This document shows positions 17,091-46,079 of a DNA stretch of 64,000 nt, piece by piece. The notes below the pieces were generated by a model, which was not told the origin of the DNA, ran no database searches, and was given only the letters and a program-made list of their open reading frames with translations. Location of the stretch: positions 464,521,359 through 464,585,358 of the forward strand of contig NC_045429.1 of the NCBI RefSeq assembly GCF_902635505.1. Direction: 5' to 3'. Every line of letters begins with the position of its first letter. The stretch's first letter is position 1. A program made the position numbers and the translations under genes. This DNA comes from Sarcophilus harrisii (taxonomy: Eukaryota > Chordata > Mammalia > Dasyuromorphia > Dasyuridae).

Positions 17091-17639
17091 AGCAATAGCC
17101 CATGCCCCTTGGGGGCTTTGCTGAGCCTGCCACTTCTTTTGTTTGGGGAGGGTTGGGACCCCCACGGGAATGATTTTCTACACTGAGCATTTTAATTTGG
17201 GGAAGGCAAAGCCTTTTTATTGCCGGATGACTGAGCTGAAATGACCTGGAACAGTGACTCTCAGAAAGAATCCAGCCAAGCTGGCCACTCCCCCAGTCCC
17301 CTACTCCCCACCTTGTGAGACTTTCTAGCCTTAGCCCACCTCCTCCGAAAGTAAAGTCCCCTGAGAGACCCACCTCCTGCCCAAGTGGCCCTGGAAGGTC
17401 TCTGGTCCATGCATCAGAGGTGGATGAAAGCAGAAGCCCAGCAACCTGTCATTGGCCCTCACAGTGAGCTCAGGCCACATCTCGGCACATTCTGCCAACC
17501 CTGGATCCCCATCCTGCTCCACATTATCCATTTTCCCTGCTCCCCATTCTCTGCCTGGAGCTTTGAGGGAGGAAGTCCCAGGACATCCCTCTTCAGGCTG
17601 CTCAGCAATTTAATGTGATTTTCCTTACCCTCTTCTTCA

Positions 17640-18812
17640 CCTGGTGATCTTAACAGCTCCCATGGATTTAATGACCGTCTCTATTCAGATAATTCTTAAA
17701 TCTACCTTTCCTGCCCCAAACTCTCTGATAACCTCCAATATCGCGCCTCCAACTGCCTTTCAGACATCTTGAATTAGATGTCCAGTGGACATCTTAAATC
17801 AATATGTCTAAAAAAGAATTCATCTTTCTCCCTAAACCTTCCCACATTTTCACTCAGCTTCTCACTTTATCCTCATGGGGCCATGGCCACCTTCCTGCCA
17901 GGCCCCTAGGCCCATGACCTAAGAGTCCTCCTGGACTCTTCACTCTTTTACCCACATCAAATATGGTGCCATGGTCTGTCATATCACCTTTGAACATCTC
18001 TTGTCAATTTCATCTCTGAGCTTCTCTTGTCAATCACACCTCTGCAACATCTCTTGTCAATTATCTTCTTTGAGCAGCTCTTGTCAATGTCACCTCTGCA
18101 GCACCTCGTTGATTTCATCTCTGACCATGTCTTGTCAATTAGTATCCGAGCATCTCTTGTCAATCTCACCTCTGAGCTTCTCTTGTCAGTTTCACATCTG
18201 CAGCACCTCTCCAGATTTCACCTGGGCACTCTCTCTCCAATATCCCCTCTTCTCTCCTCTGACACTGCTCCCTTCCTGGCGCAGGCCCTTACTACCTCAT
18301 CCCTGGAGCAATATCTGCTGGGGCAACAGGAGGAGAAAGAGGGTGCTCAAGTTTTCACTCCACCCCATCCTCTGTTCAGCTGCCAAAGTGATTTTTTTCT
18401 AAAGCACGGATTTGACCAAGTCATTCCCTTACTCAGTAAACTCCAGGGGCTCCATATTGCCTTCAGCAACAAATAGAAAATGTTCTACTTGGCATTGAAA
18501 GTTTACAACCCAGCACCCTCCTCACTTTCTAGTCCTTCCTGACATGTACCAGTCAGTTCAGTGACTCTAGCCTTCTGGCTGTGTCCTGCTCTGGGCATCT
18601 TCTTCTGGAATGCTCTCCCTCCTTCATTTCCACTGCCGACCTCCTACAGGAAGCCTTCCCCAATTCCCCATTTATCCCTTAGAGTTTGTATTATACGTAT
18701 TTATTGTCATGTTGTTTGAGCTCCAAGGGCAGGAGCCATTTGAACCCTCAGCATTTGGCTCAGTACCCAGCACATAGTAGGTACTTAATATTTGTAGGTT
18801 GACGCTGAACCA
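17640..18812 (+). mobile_element. LINE-2 3' portion, decayed
   Basis: Contains the L2-type blocks ATTTGACCAAGTCATTCCC, AACTCCAGGGGCTCCATATT and GGAATGCTCTCCCTCC. It ends in GAGCTCCAAGGGCAGGAGCC, then CCCAGCACATAGTAGGTACT. Same architecture as the copies at 44.05-46.07 kb and about 53.0-53.5 kb. A short internal minisatellite lies at 17975-18225. Confidence 0.7.
17975..18225. repeat. 26-bp minisatellite inside the L2 relic
   Basis: About nine units of CATCTCTTGTCAATTTCATC type, with CTCTGAGC or CTCTGCA joins. It expanded from sequence within the L2, since flanking L2 blocks continue on both sides. Confidence 0.85.
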
Positions 18813-18839
18813 TTTGAAGACGGGCCCAAGTGTTTGTGT

Positions 18840-19000
18840 GGTATGTTAGAGCAAAACTTCTTAAACTGTGAATCGCAGCCCCCTATGGGGTCGCATAGCT
18901 GAATGTGGGGGTCATGAAATAATGAATTGTGGGTTTGTATACATATTTTTGGTACTTATATACACAGGACCACATAAGAGCGAAAATTATAAGAAACCCT
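18840..19000. mobile_element. Possible DNA-transposon-derived repeat (hAT-like)
   Basis: CTTCTTAAACTGTGAATCGC, CCCTATGGGGTCGC and GAATGTGGGGGTCATGAAAT resemble a common marsupial non-autonomous hAT-type repeat, from memory. Orientation and family are uncertain. Confidence 0.4.
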
Positions 19001-19659
19001 GGGCTAAAGGGCAGAATGGAGCGGGCGGTGCCGAGGGGCCAATTTGGACTGGATCGAATTGCTAGAAGTCTTTCTGTTCAGTCAGTGCCGAGATTCGGGC
19101 ACCCCCAGAGCTCTCTCCTCAGGTGCCTCCTCTCCCACTGAGCTGCTTCTTACAGAAGGCCAGGCTGTCACCTGCTCCAGCCCCGGTGACTTCTGTCTTC
19201 CTGGGGGGGAGGAGGGGGATGTTCCTATCCTGCTTCTCCTTCCCTCTCCCACAGGAGACTAGCTACGAGTACAGTGAAAAAGTGACACGGGTCAGAACTG
19301 AGGCCCTGGAGGACAGATGGAGGAATGAAGAGGAAGGCCATTGGCCAACCCCCCAGGGGTTTAGCCTAAGCCCAGGGAAGGGATGCAAGGTGGGGAAGGC
19401 AGGCTGTCATTCACTAGAGCCTGCGCTCCACACCGGCAGCCTCCACAAGGGACCTAGATGCCTGCATGGCTGATGTCTGGCTGCTGCCAAAGGACCTGCA
19501 GCCTCCAGAGGGGGCGGTGGGGAGGGCTGCCCATCCAGCCCACGGGGGCCATCTCTGGGCCTCTCCTGACCCCCCAGCCTCCTGCCTCAGCCAAGCTGGC
19601 CTCCCCAAAGACCTCTATTCCCATTTAGCCCAAGACTCAGTGACACGATAGCTTGCTGG

Positions 19660-20245
19660 GTCAGTAGGTTTTTAATCTAACAGACAAGATACAGATGCGG
19701 CATGATCACAGTAGGAATGTGCACAGCTTGAGGTCCTGGCCCCGGGTGGCCGAGCCCCAGGCCCGCCCTGACCCCGGCCGGCCCCAGTGTTTCCGAGTGC
19801 CTGAAGGGTGGTCCTTCCTCATGCTTGCAAGGATGGCAGGTCAGGGAGAAGCAGTGTGGCTGAAAAGGCCAGGGAACGTCATTTCCTCCTCCACACTAGG
19901 CGGGTCGGTAACAACTCCGAGGAGATTCCAAGCAGCCACCGGGTGCCTCAGTTTCCTTCTGTCCCTTTCAGTTTCAATGAAAAAAATCCCCCCTTCCAGG
20001 TTCCCCAACTACATCATGAGGCACTTGGCCATCCAGCTCTGACAGTCGGAGTCCACGCCATCCAAGCCAGAGTGCCAGGTTCTGGTCTTGCCCACCACCT
20101 TCAAACCCTAAGCTGCCGAGGACTGGCGACCGACCCGTCGCTGCAGCGAAGAAGTGACGTCCCCAAGGGATCAGTGTCTACACTAGGCCGCCTCCTGGCA
20201 ATGCGCCCGCAGCGGAGCTAGCGACGGAGGCATCAGGATGGGCAC
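19660..20245 (-). other. PFKL: PFKL 3' untranslated region with ATTAAA poly(A) signal
   Basis: After the TGA stop (20248-20246) the minus strand runs about 570 nt to ATTAAA at 19676-19671, with no better hexamer between. The end coordinate is an estimate. Confidence 0.6.
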
Positions 20246-37022
<16,777 letters not shown>

Positions 37023-37824
37023 GATGTCGCCAAGCCAGTCCAGTCGTGTGTTCCGTTCGCTCGGGTCCTCCGGCCTCTCTGGGTATAGGCTGTGATCGCC
37101 CCGCCCTCAAGCCCCAAATGAGAGGGGAGGAGTTTCCTTCTGGCCCGCCCCGTCCCTTTCCCCAGGGAAGGCCACGCCCCCGAAGGAGAGGGACCAGAGG
37201 ACTGGGCAGGACTTTTGGGGCACTCCGAGCTTCTCCCGGGAGGCTGGGGACCCCACCTTGGCTTTCATCATTTGGTCCAGCCCTCTCTTTTACAAAGGGG
37301 GAAACTGAGGCCCCTCGGGCCACCAAGCAGGAGCCGAAGACGAGCCAGGAACAAAACTGGGTTTTGTGGGCGGCTGCAGGGGCTGCCTGCTCCCTGCCAC
37401 CTCAGATCCAGTAGGCTGGTGCTTGGAAGGTTTTTAAGGCAAACGCCTCCTGCCTCTGGGAGTCATCCGGGAGCCACAGGAGGCACCCTCGGACCCCAGT
37501 TTCAGCGGCCCCTCAGTCCCTTCCATACCCACATTCGCAAATTTGCTCCTGAGGCTGTCTTCTCCGATCCACCCCCCTCCCCAGCTACCAGAGTAGGGCT
37601 GGGTATTCCCCTGCAAGGGCAAGTCTTTGGCTCCCCAGTGCCTCCAGGATCTCTCACAGACCTCCCCAAGCGCCTCTTTCCATGGAGTGAATTTAGAGTT
37701 AGTCCCTGTCCCACAGACCCCCAGCCCCAGTTTCTGTCTCTTACTGGAGAAGTCAGTATCTTCCTAAACTCAGACACCACCTCCCCAGGAAGCTCAGCCT
37801 CATTCCAGGTGATGATAGCCACTT

Positions 37825-37895
37825 TCTCTCTTTCTCTCTCTGTCTCTCTCTGTTTCTCTGTCTCTCTCTCTCTCTCTGTCTCTCTCTCTTTCTAA
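37825..37895. repeat. (TCTC)n microsatellite
   Basis: About 70 bp of CTCTCTCTGTCTCTC immediately left of the LINE-1 relic. Confidence 0.93.
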
Positions 37896-40075
37896 TTTGG
37901 TATTTGAGGTTTTAAAATTTATTCCTTTTCTAGCTTTTTTAGTTACATGCCCAATTCTTTGATCTCCTCTTTATTTTATTCATGTAACTATTTGAAGATA
38001 TAAAATTTCTCCTAAGAACTGCTTTGGGTGCATCTCATAGGTTTTGATAAGTTGTCTCATTTCTTTGGCTGAAATTATCGATTGTTTCTGTGATTTGTTG
38101 TTTGACCCACTCATTATTTAGAATTAGATTGTTTAATTTCCAATTGGTTTTTAGTCTAGTTTTCCCTGGCCCTTTATTGAAAATAGTTTTATTGTGTTGT
38201 GGTCTAAAAAAAAAAGTATTATTTCTGCCTTTTTGCATTTGATTGTACGGTTTTTATGCTCTAATACATAGTCAATTTTTGTGTAGGTATCATGTACTGC
38301 TGAGAAAAAGAGTGTATTCCTTTCTGTCCCGATTCAGTTTTCTCCAGTGATCTATCACATCTTAAGTTTTCTAAGATTCTACTAACCTCCCTAGTTTCTT
38401 TCTTGTTTTTTTATTTTTTATTTTTTGTAATTAGATTTGTCTAATTCTGAGAGGGGGAGGTTGAGGTTCCCCACTAATATGGTTTTGCTGTCTATTTCTT
38501 CCTGTAACTTATTTAATAACTTCTCTAAGAATCTGAATGCTCTATCACTTGATGCTTATACATTTAGTGTTGATACTATTTCATTGTTCATGGGACCCTT
38601 TAACAAGTTTCCTTCCTTATCTCTTTTAATTTAATCTGTTTTTACTTTTGCTTTGTCTGAGATCAGAACTGCCCCTGCATTTTTTTTTTGCTTCAGCTGA
38701 TGTATAATACATTCTGCTCCAACCTTTTGTCTTTATCCTATATGTATCTCTATTTCAGATGTGTTTCTTGTAAACAACATATTACAGGATCCTCATTCTG
38801 TCTTTAATCCACTCTTGCTGTTTGCTTCTGTTTTGTGAGAGATTCCATCCCATTCATATTCAAAGTTATGATGACCAACTCTGCATTTCCCTGGTTTCTC
38901 CTGTAAACACTTGTTTTTCTCTTTCCAACCTGTCCCTTCTTAGTAGTGTTTTGTTTCTAACCCACCCTGCCCTACCTTCTATCATCCTTTCTCTTACCTC
39001 TTTGTCCTAATGTTTCTGTGCTCCCTTCTACTCAATCCTTTCTTTTTTTCCCCTTTCTCCTCCTACTTCTTTATAGGGCAAGAGTACTTTCTATATCCAG
39101 TTGAGTGATTAAGTTATTCCCTCTTTGAGCCCAACTTGATAAGCAGATTAGAGTTGGGAGTTGGGAGGCATTTAGGGTTAGGATTAAGGTTAGGAGATTT
39201 TTTCCCTCTATTGTAATAGGTCTTTTGTGCCTTTTCTTGTGATTTAATTTGTCCTCCCCTTCCCTCCTCTCCTGGTATAATCCTTTTTCTACTCCTTGAT
39301 GTCTTTTTCTTTTTTATCATCACATTAGAGTCCATTCATAACCACACCTTCCGTCCATTGTATGTCCCCTCTAACTGCCACAATAACAAATATAGTTCTC
39401 AAGTTCCCAAATCAGAATGTAAACAGTTTAACTTTTAAATAATATGTATTTCAACCTTCCCCCACCCCCACTCCCTTTACCTTCCTATGCTTCCCTTGAG
39501 CCCTGTGTTTGAAGATCAAATTTTCTGTTTACTTCTGGTTTTTTCAATAGAAATGGTTGAATGTCTCTTACTTCATTAAAGATCTATCTCCTCCCCTGAA
39601 AGATGATGCTTAGTCTTGCTAGGAAATTCTTATTTGTATGCCCAGGTCCTTTGTCTTGCAAAATATGGCATTCCAGGCCCTCCAATCCTTTATCGTGGCT
39701 TCTGCCAGATCCTGGGTAATCCTGATTGTTGCTCCTCGATACTTGTTCTTTTTGGTAGCTTGTAGTATTTTTTTCTTAAGATTATGGTTCTGGAGTTTTA
39801 CAACAATGTTCTTTGGGGTTTTCCTTGTGGGATCTCTTTCTGCAAGTGATCAGTGGATTCTTTTGATGACTATTTCCCCCTCTGGTTCTGGTATATCAGG
39901 GCAGTCTTCCTTGATGATCTCTTGAAGAATGCTATGCAGGCTGGGGGTTTTGGTCATGGCCTTCAGGTAGACCAATTATTTTTAAATGGTCTCTCCTGGA
40001 TCTATTTTCCAAGTTGGTTATTTTTCCTGGGCCCTTTTCAAGACTATTCATCCACCTTTGTGTCCACTTGTCCCC
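37896..40075 (-). mobile_element. LINE-1 relic, minus orientation, ORF1 end to early ORF2
   Basis: Read on the minus strand, 40030-39930 gives an ORF1 RNA-binding signature (RRDHLKIIGLPEG), continuing through ORF1 C-terminal sequence to about 39500. ORF2 sequence follows; at 38240-38040 it reads NNLILNNEWVKQQITETIDN then NETTYQNL and DAPKAVLRRNFI, a typical L1 pattern. Many stops; 5' and 3' parts are missing. Confidence 0.78.
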
Positions 40076-40079
40076 CATC

Positions 40080-40775
40080 TCTCATCTCTGGCTTCAAGAA
40101 ACTGTACTACGATCAGCTGCCACATGTGCATAAAGCATCTGGGTGGCCGGGCCAAATTGGGCTTAGGGTACCAGACAGCACAGGTATAGGCGAATTAGGG
40201 AAGTGTCCTCCCCAAGCATGTTAAGGCTTCTTCTGGCAGACTGAGTGGATGAGAGCAATTTGTTTGAAGGGCCATGAAGGCACCTGAATTAGGGAGCTGG
40301 GAAGCAGACACAGAGCTGCTGTCATCCCACAAATCCTGGACCATCTTGTCATCCTGACTTTTGTCCTATCACAGTAAGGCCAGTGACTTGGGTGGTTCTG
40401 TCTCACATAACCATGAGAAAGTCAAGATATCACCCCATGAAGTCACTGATCCTCTTACAAATGAAGGAGCAGTTGCTTTTCTGCTGCCTATAAATGTGTC
40501 CATGTCTCTTCCATCCTCCCCAAACCCTCTAGATCCTTGTATTTCATCAATCCTTTCCACTATTTTCTCCTTTCTGTGGCAAAGTCCTTTGAGGTGGCAG
40601 CCTGCCAGTTGAAAGGCCTCTACACCTCTCTCTCTTATGCTTCAGCCTCTCTCCCAAGTTCTCTACATCTGACCTTTTCTCAGTCCCTTCCTCTTGGTCT
40701 CCTTGTGGCCATTGCCTTTCCTCAGTCCTTTTCTGAGACTTCAAACCCTAACTTCCCTAAGTTCCAGAAGGAAGA
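40080..40775. other. Intergenic sequence, nothing recognised
   Basis: No gene signal. Probably old repeat-derived DNA, but no family was recognised. Confidence 0.4.
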
Positions 40776-41115
40776 GTTAACCTTTGGGAGTTCATATATA
40801 TGGAGGAAGCTCTTAGAGCTTAGAAGAATTTCTCCGGAACATTGACTGGGGTCGGAGAGAGATTCATTGCATCTTCCACCTTGGTGCTGGCTGGAGGCTG
40901 AAGAAAGCAGAGGCAAAGGACAAAGCTGCAAGAGCTCTTGGAACCAAGCAGAGAGATAGGCCTCTGAGCTAACCGGGCTATATTGGAAGGACACAATAAA
41001 AGATTTGAACTTTTATCAGCTGGCTGCGATTTTGGGTAATTATTTGATTGTAACTGAAACTAAGGCTGCCTCCAGAAAATCTCTCCGAGAAACCCTCTCC
41101 CCCAGAGAGAACCAT
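40776..41115 (+). mobile_element. ERV LTR fossil, 3' part (family A)
   Basis: Shares a long stretch with the copy at 41774-42345: TTGACTGGGGTCGGAGAG, CTTGGTGCTGGCTGGAGGC, AACCAAGCAGAGAGATAG and ACACAATAAAAGAT. The last holds the LTR poly(A) signal. Old and incomplete. Confidence 0.6.
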
Positions 41116-41770
41116 TATTATACTTTAAAGAAGAAAAACACCAACAACCATCTTCCCTCCAGGTGCCCTGAGCCTTCTCTAACCCCCTTAGGTATCATCT
41201 TCCCCACTTTGATTACTCATCTTTGCCATCTCTGGATGTCAATAGCCAGCCGGCCAGCCTCAGCACCCCCCAGGCCTCCTTCCCCATGTTCCTAGCTCCC
41301 TTGGGAAACTCCAGTGCCTCCTCCTGCTCTAGCCCATCCTCTACACTTTCTGCCCCTTATGCACTCTATCAGCCAGTAGCATCTGCCTACCATTGCTTGC
41401 CTGGGAGAACACTCGCCTCTTGCTTCTCACCCTTTCCAGCAGACTTTCCCCCTCCCTCCCATTTCCATCCGAGAGAACTTCTGTTTTATCCTGTGTGCCT
41501 CTCGGATGTACTGGATCCTACTACGAGCTTCTTGAGGGCAGGACTCGATGTTGGTTCTTGTTGGTCACCCCATGGATTAGCCCCAGGCTCCATTAACAGG
41601 CTCTGATAGAGAGAGGCTGGGACCAAGGAGAACCCTTGGGGTAGGATCTCTTTCCCTTCAGTCTTGCCTCCTTGGTACCGAGTGCAGGGAATGCTGGGTT
41701 ACCCCCTTGTGATTCAGCCTCTTGAAATCCAACAGTTCAAGGCCCTAAAAAGGGAAACACTGGTTTCCAA
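41116..41770. other. Sequence between two family-A LTR fossils
   Basis: No recognisable retroviral internal coding sequence. The right part near 41520-41600 has an L2-like GAGCTTCTTGAGGGCAGGAC. Content otherwise unassigned. Confidence 0.35.
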
Positions 41771-41773
41771 AGA

Positions 41774-42345
41774 TGTTGGAATCTTTACAAACTGTTAAGC
41801 CACTGGAGTTGATAGAGACAATAATTATCTAATTTGCCATGGTTCAAGGATTGATTTGATCTTAGAAGGAGATATTTTGGGCCAGAACTTGAAACAAGGT
41901 ACTAAGTACAACTGATAGAAACGATGCTTGTGTTCACACCTTTAGAGAGCTCAGAAGTATCTAAGTACTCAATGGAGTTCACACGTTTGGGAGATTTCAG
42001 AGACCATGTTGGGAGATATCCCACAATCTCACTCTCGGAGAAGTAGCATAAATACAGCTCCAGTGAGCCACTCAAGAGAGTTTCTTGGGAATATTGACTG
42101 GGGTCGGAGAGGAGCACTCTGGGAGGAAGCTCACAAGCCCTATCTTCAAGGCAAGAGATTCATTGCATCTTGAACCTTGGTGCTGGCTGGAGGCTGAAGA
42201 AAGCAGAGGCAGAAGCCAAGGACAAAGCTGCAAGAGCTCTTGGAACCAAGCAGAGAGATAGACCTGAGCTAATTGGGCTCTATTGAAAGACACAATAAAA
42301 GATCTGAACTCTTATCACCTGGCTGTGTTTTGGAAAAAGAACACC
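41774..42345 (+). mobile_element. ERV solo-LTR-like fossil (family A), longer copy
   Basis: Begins with a TGTTGGAATC-type 5' edge, has a TATA-like CATAAATACAG at about 42047-42057 and an AATAAAAGAT poly(A) signal at about 42293. It matches the shorter copy at 40776-41115 in the same orientation. The 3' edge could extend to about 42430. Confidence 0.62.
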
Positions 42346-42483
42346 ACACAAAGAGAACCAAGATAGCAGATTAGATCTGAGATTCCATTGGTGGGGGGAC
42401 CATCAGATGGGGGAAATTCCTTCACCAACCCAGATAGCCGTCTTCCCACTTCTCTCCTCTACCACACTGCAGAGGGCAGCGCC

Positions 42484-42685
42484 CCAGGCTCTGAGTTCAA
42501 ATCCAGCTTCAGACACTTACTAGCTGTGTGACCTAGACAAACCACTTCACCCTGTTTGCCTCAGTTTCCTCATCTGCAAAATGAGTTGAGAAGGAAATGG
42601 GAAACCATTCCCATGTCTCTCCTAAGAGAACCCCAAATGGGGTCACAGAGTCAGACATGACTGAACAACAGCATACATATATATA
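42484..42685 (+). mobile_element. Mar1-type CORE-SINE, plus orientation
   Basis: Order: TGAGTTCAAATCCAGCTTC (box B), CTAGCTGTGTGACCTAG, GCCTCAGTTTCCTCATC, GAAATGGGAAACCATTCC, then the RTE-like tail CAGAGTCAGACATGACTG. This is a nearly full-length marsupial CORE-SINE. Confidence 0.82.
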
Positions 42686-42689
42686 GAGT

Positions 42690-44050
42690 CGGATGTGTAT
42701 TCTCTCCCAGGGTGAAGTCAGTTCCTTGTCTCCTCTCAAGATCCAGCAGAACCCTTAAGAAGTTGGGGAACAGTTAATGTTATCTGCTCAAGCACACAGT
42801 CTAATGCAAGTCTCTCCTCCGGTAATCACTGAGACTAGTGCATTAATAACCCAATGAATGAATGAATGAATGAACTTTTACAAAGGGACAGATACTCTGA
42901 CAGCAAGGACAGAACTATGAACGTTTTTCCCTGACCTCTGGAGACCCTCTGGGAAGAGTTGCCTGGAGGTTCCACATGGGTCCAGCTAGATCCCAAAGGC
43001 GAGAGGGTGTCATGGAGGCCCTCCTCAGCTGCCAGTGGGCTGGGTTCTGCCACACCCCAGGACTGGATCGGCAGACTCTGCCTTGCCTGACGCAGCAGGT
43101 TGCAGCCTCTGAAATAACAGAGCCTCCCATTCAGGGTCTTGTTCCTGAGAACCAATGGTTAAGTTCTCAGTGTGACCATTCAGGCTTCGGGAATGGGCAA
43201 ACTGCACTCCGGCCCTGATCTGTTTTGTTCATTGTTTAGACAGGAGAATAAGACAGAGAAAATGTTCCTACAGATCCCACAGAAGTGAGCCCCTCATTTC
43301 CCTTCCTCCCTGTGTAAGCCATTCACTCTTTCAGGCTTACCGGGCCTGGGGATGATCTATGATTTCACCAGAATTTGGACACCGGGAAGAGGGAAGATAA
43401 AGGGAGCAATTAGTCAGTCATTCAACAATCTTACTGTACCAGCCCTATTGACTCACTGTCCCCAAGTCCTCAGAAATCCTTCCCAACCTTTTCGTCCCTC
43501 CTCAAACGTCCCATGTTTCCTTTCCCCCCTCGCTCTTTCAGCTGAGAAATCTAAGAACTCATGTTTTATGGAAAAAAGGGAGCTTCCTCTTCCTCATCTC
43601 CCAACGCTCAAGTGCCTTCTGCCCCTCTTTTCTCAAACTGGGCATTGGGGCAGAGGGAGAGGGGGCTGCAGGGCTTGGGGGGACACATTCTAGGGCTACC
43701 CTGAGTAAGTGGTTTTACATAACAAGATAAAGAAAACATGGCAATCTTCGGAGAAAGAGGCAATTATTTACAAAATAACCAGAGACTGGGACTGGTCAGC
43801 CTCAGGGACTTCATGGGTCTGGGAATCTGCCAGCTTCAGTTGGCTCCTTGCACCCCTTCCCACTGGGCTTTCCATCCTATTCATCCACCCCAGTGACCAG
43901 TGATCTCTTAGTGGCCAAGTCCAAGAGCCTTTTCTACTTGTTCTGTTCTCTCTCTGCAGCCTGGGGCACCCTGGGGCGATCTCTCCCATTTTCTGCTTGC
44001 TTCTTTCTAGGTTTTTAGTGTACTCCATGTTCCTGGTTGTCTTCCGTTTC
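42690..44050. other. Intergenic sequence, no recognised gene
   Basis: Contains a short (GAAT)n at about 42854-42874. Otherwise no gene or repeat family was recognised with confidence. Confidence 0.4.
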
Positions 44051-44989
44051 CTCTGCTAGCTCTTCCTCAGCTGGATCCTCCCTCAGATCATGCTTTCTGA
44101 CCATGGGAGTCCCTCAGGGCTCTGTCCCAGACTCTCTCTGGGCTCTTCTCCCTTTAGGCTACTGCTCCTGGCTTTAATGATCACCTTTAGACTAAAGACT
44201 ATCAGATCTAGCATTCCTGCCCCAAACTCTCTGGTCACGATCAGATCTAGCAGTCCTGACCCAAACTCTCCGGTGACTCCCTCCCCCCCATTTTTAATTG
44301 CCTCACAGACACCTCAAACTGGATGTCCAGCAGACATTTTGCACTCAATAGGTCCCAAATGGAACACATTGTCTTTCCCCTTAAGCCCCATTCCCCTTCT
44401 ACTTTCTATAATATTGTAGAGGACCACACCCTTTACTGAGTCCCTCAGGTTCCAACCTAGAAATTATTCTGGATACCCTCACCCTAATACTCCCCCCCTA
44501 TCCAGTATGGTGCCAAGGCTGTCGATTTCACCTCTTTGAGATCCTCCCCCTTCTATCCTGCCCCTGCCCCTACCCTAGTACAGACCCTTACCACCTCATG
44601 CTTGCACTATGGCAATAGCCACTGTGGGGGTGGGGGACTCTGCCTTCCTCAAGTCTTTCCCAATCTCATCCATCTGGGCTATCAAAGTGATTTTCCTAAA
44701 ATTCAGGGCCAACCTCCTACTCAATAAACCCCAGCAGTTTCCTATTGCCTCCAGGAGAAAATCCAAAATGCTCTGCTTGGCCTTCAAAGCCCTTTAAGAC
44801 CTGCCCCCCATCCCTTTCCAGTCTTCTTACACCTCACTCTCCAATCCATTCTCTTGGATCCTGTGCCCTCGGCCTCTCAGCTGTTCTATTGAAGCAGACC
44901 CTCCATTTTTCAGCTCTGGGCATTCTCTGTGGCTATCCTCACACCCTGGGATGTTGTCTATACTCTGTCCTGACTATTGAGGTTCAAAA

Positions 44990-45420
44990 GGACCCCAAAA
45001 GATTGGGGGTAGCAGACCAGCATTGCCAGGTGTCTCTCCAAAGAATCAGCACGCTTGAACCCATGTCCAAATCAAGGGGCAAAGTTTATTGGAATTGTAT
45101 TGCCATTGAAGTGGGCTAAGTTCCAAAAGGATTTAGCAAAGAACAAAGGGCAGGAAGATAAATTGATAGGAAAAAGACAGAGAGAGCAGGTGCTTCCTAT
45201 CACTCATAGGCGAATTTTATGGCTTAGAGGTAGAACTGAGGAGTGAGCTTAGAAAGGGAATTGAGGAATGGTCTGGTATGCACCATTCATTATTATTTCA
45301 GAAACTTTGTTATTTCTGACCAATAGAACTTAATCTGGTAGCCAGTATTATCTGTGGAACTAAGTACTGCTAAGACCCGGTAGCCTCAGGGTTATTGCCA
45401 CATTTCCCCCTGAACCTGGA
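44990..45420 (-). mobile_element. ERV LTR fossil (family B), minus orientation, inside L2
   Basis: On the minus strand, AATACAATTCCAATAAACTTTG gives the poly(A) signal, followed by GATTTGGACATGGGTTCAAG and a TTTGGAGAGACACCTGG-type U5. Shared with family-B copies at about 48.5-49.1 kb and, more distantly, 49.6-49.98 kb. Solo LTR, old. Confidence 0.6.
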
Positions 45421-45654
45421 TTCCATCATCACTATTGATGATGGTCAATTTCTTCAATCCTACCTTCCCCAGGAAGTCCCCTCTAACCCCTCTCCATTCC
45501 AGTTCCGTCCCTCTCTTCATTATTTCCTGTTCATCCTGTATATATATATATATATAGTTTGTTTATACAGATGTATTTGCATGTTGTCTCCGTTATTAGA
45601 TTGTGAACTCCTGGAGGATGGGGACCATCTTTTGCCCTTTTTGGTACCCTAACA

Positions 45655-45970
45655 ATGAGAACTCAAGGCAAGGTGTTCCCCCCCTCAGGCCGAAAATCCT
45701 GAATCAGATCGTCCACTCTGAGACCATCTCCCAATCTCATGATTTGATCCCTCCACATCTCCCCAACTCCTGGATTCCTTCAAACCTCCTTTATCTCTTT
45801 TAAACAAATAACCTTTTATGTTCTGTCTGTAAAACCCCTCCCTTCCCAAAGTATTTCACAAAATCACCTTTGGATTTTGTCTGTGACCTTTCCTCATGAA
45901 TAAAGAGATTCTTTGGCTAGAAGAACTTCATTCCATTGTGAATATCACAAGCTTTTTGCCTTGTCTTTCA
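45655..45970 (+). mobile_element. ERV LTR-like fossil, plus orientation, inside L2
   Basis: Starts near AATGAGAACTCAAGG and carries CATGAATAAAGAGATTC (poly(A) signal about 45898) before the L2 3' end resumes. Family not identified. Confidence 0.5.
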
Positions 45971-46079
45971 AATCAATAATTGCTCTCCCGAATCTCATCA
46001 CTAGTACTTGGTATAGTGCCTGGACAGGGTGGGCACTTAATAAATGTTTATTGATTCGTTGATGAAGTGTTTAGCTCTG

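Larger units (their letters stand above)
44055..46068 (+). mobile_element. LINE-2 3' portion interrupted by two LTR fossils
   Basis: L2 blocks lie at 44055-44995 (AACTCTCTGGTCACG, CAAACTGGATGTCCAGC, CAATAAACCCCAGCAGTT). They resume at about 45420-45655 (GTGAACTCCTGGAGGATGGG) and end at about 45985-46068 (GTATAGTGCCTGG, then TTAATAAATGTTTATTG). The gaps hold two unrelated LTR-like sequences in opposite orientations. Confidence 0.68.
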
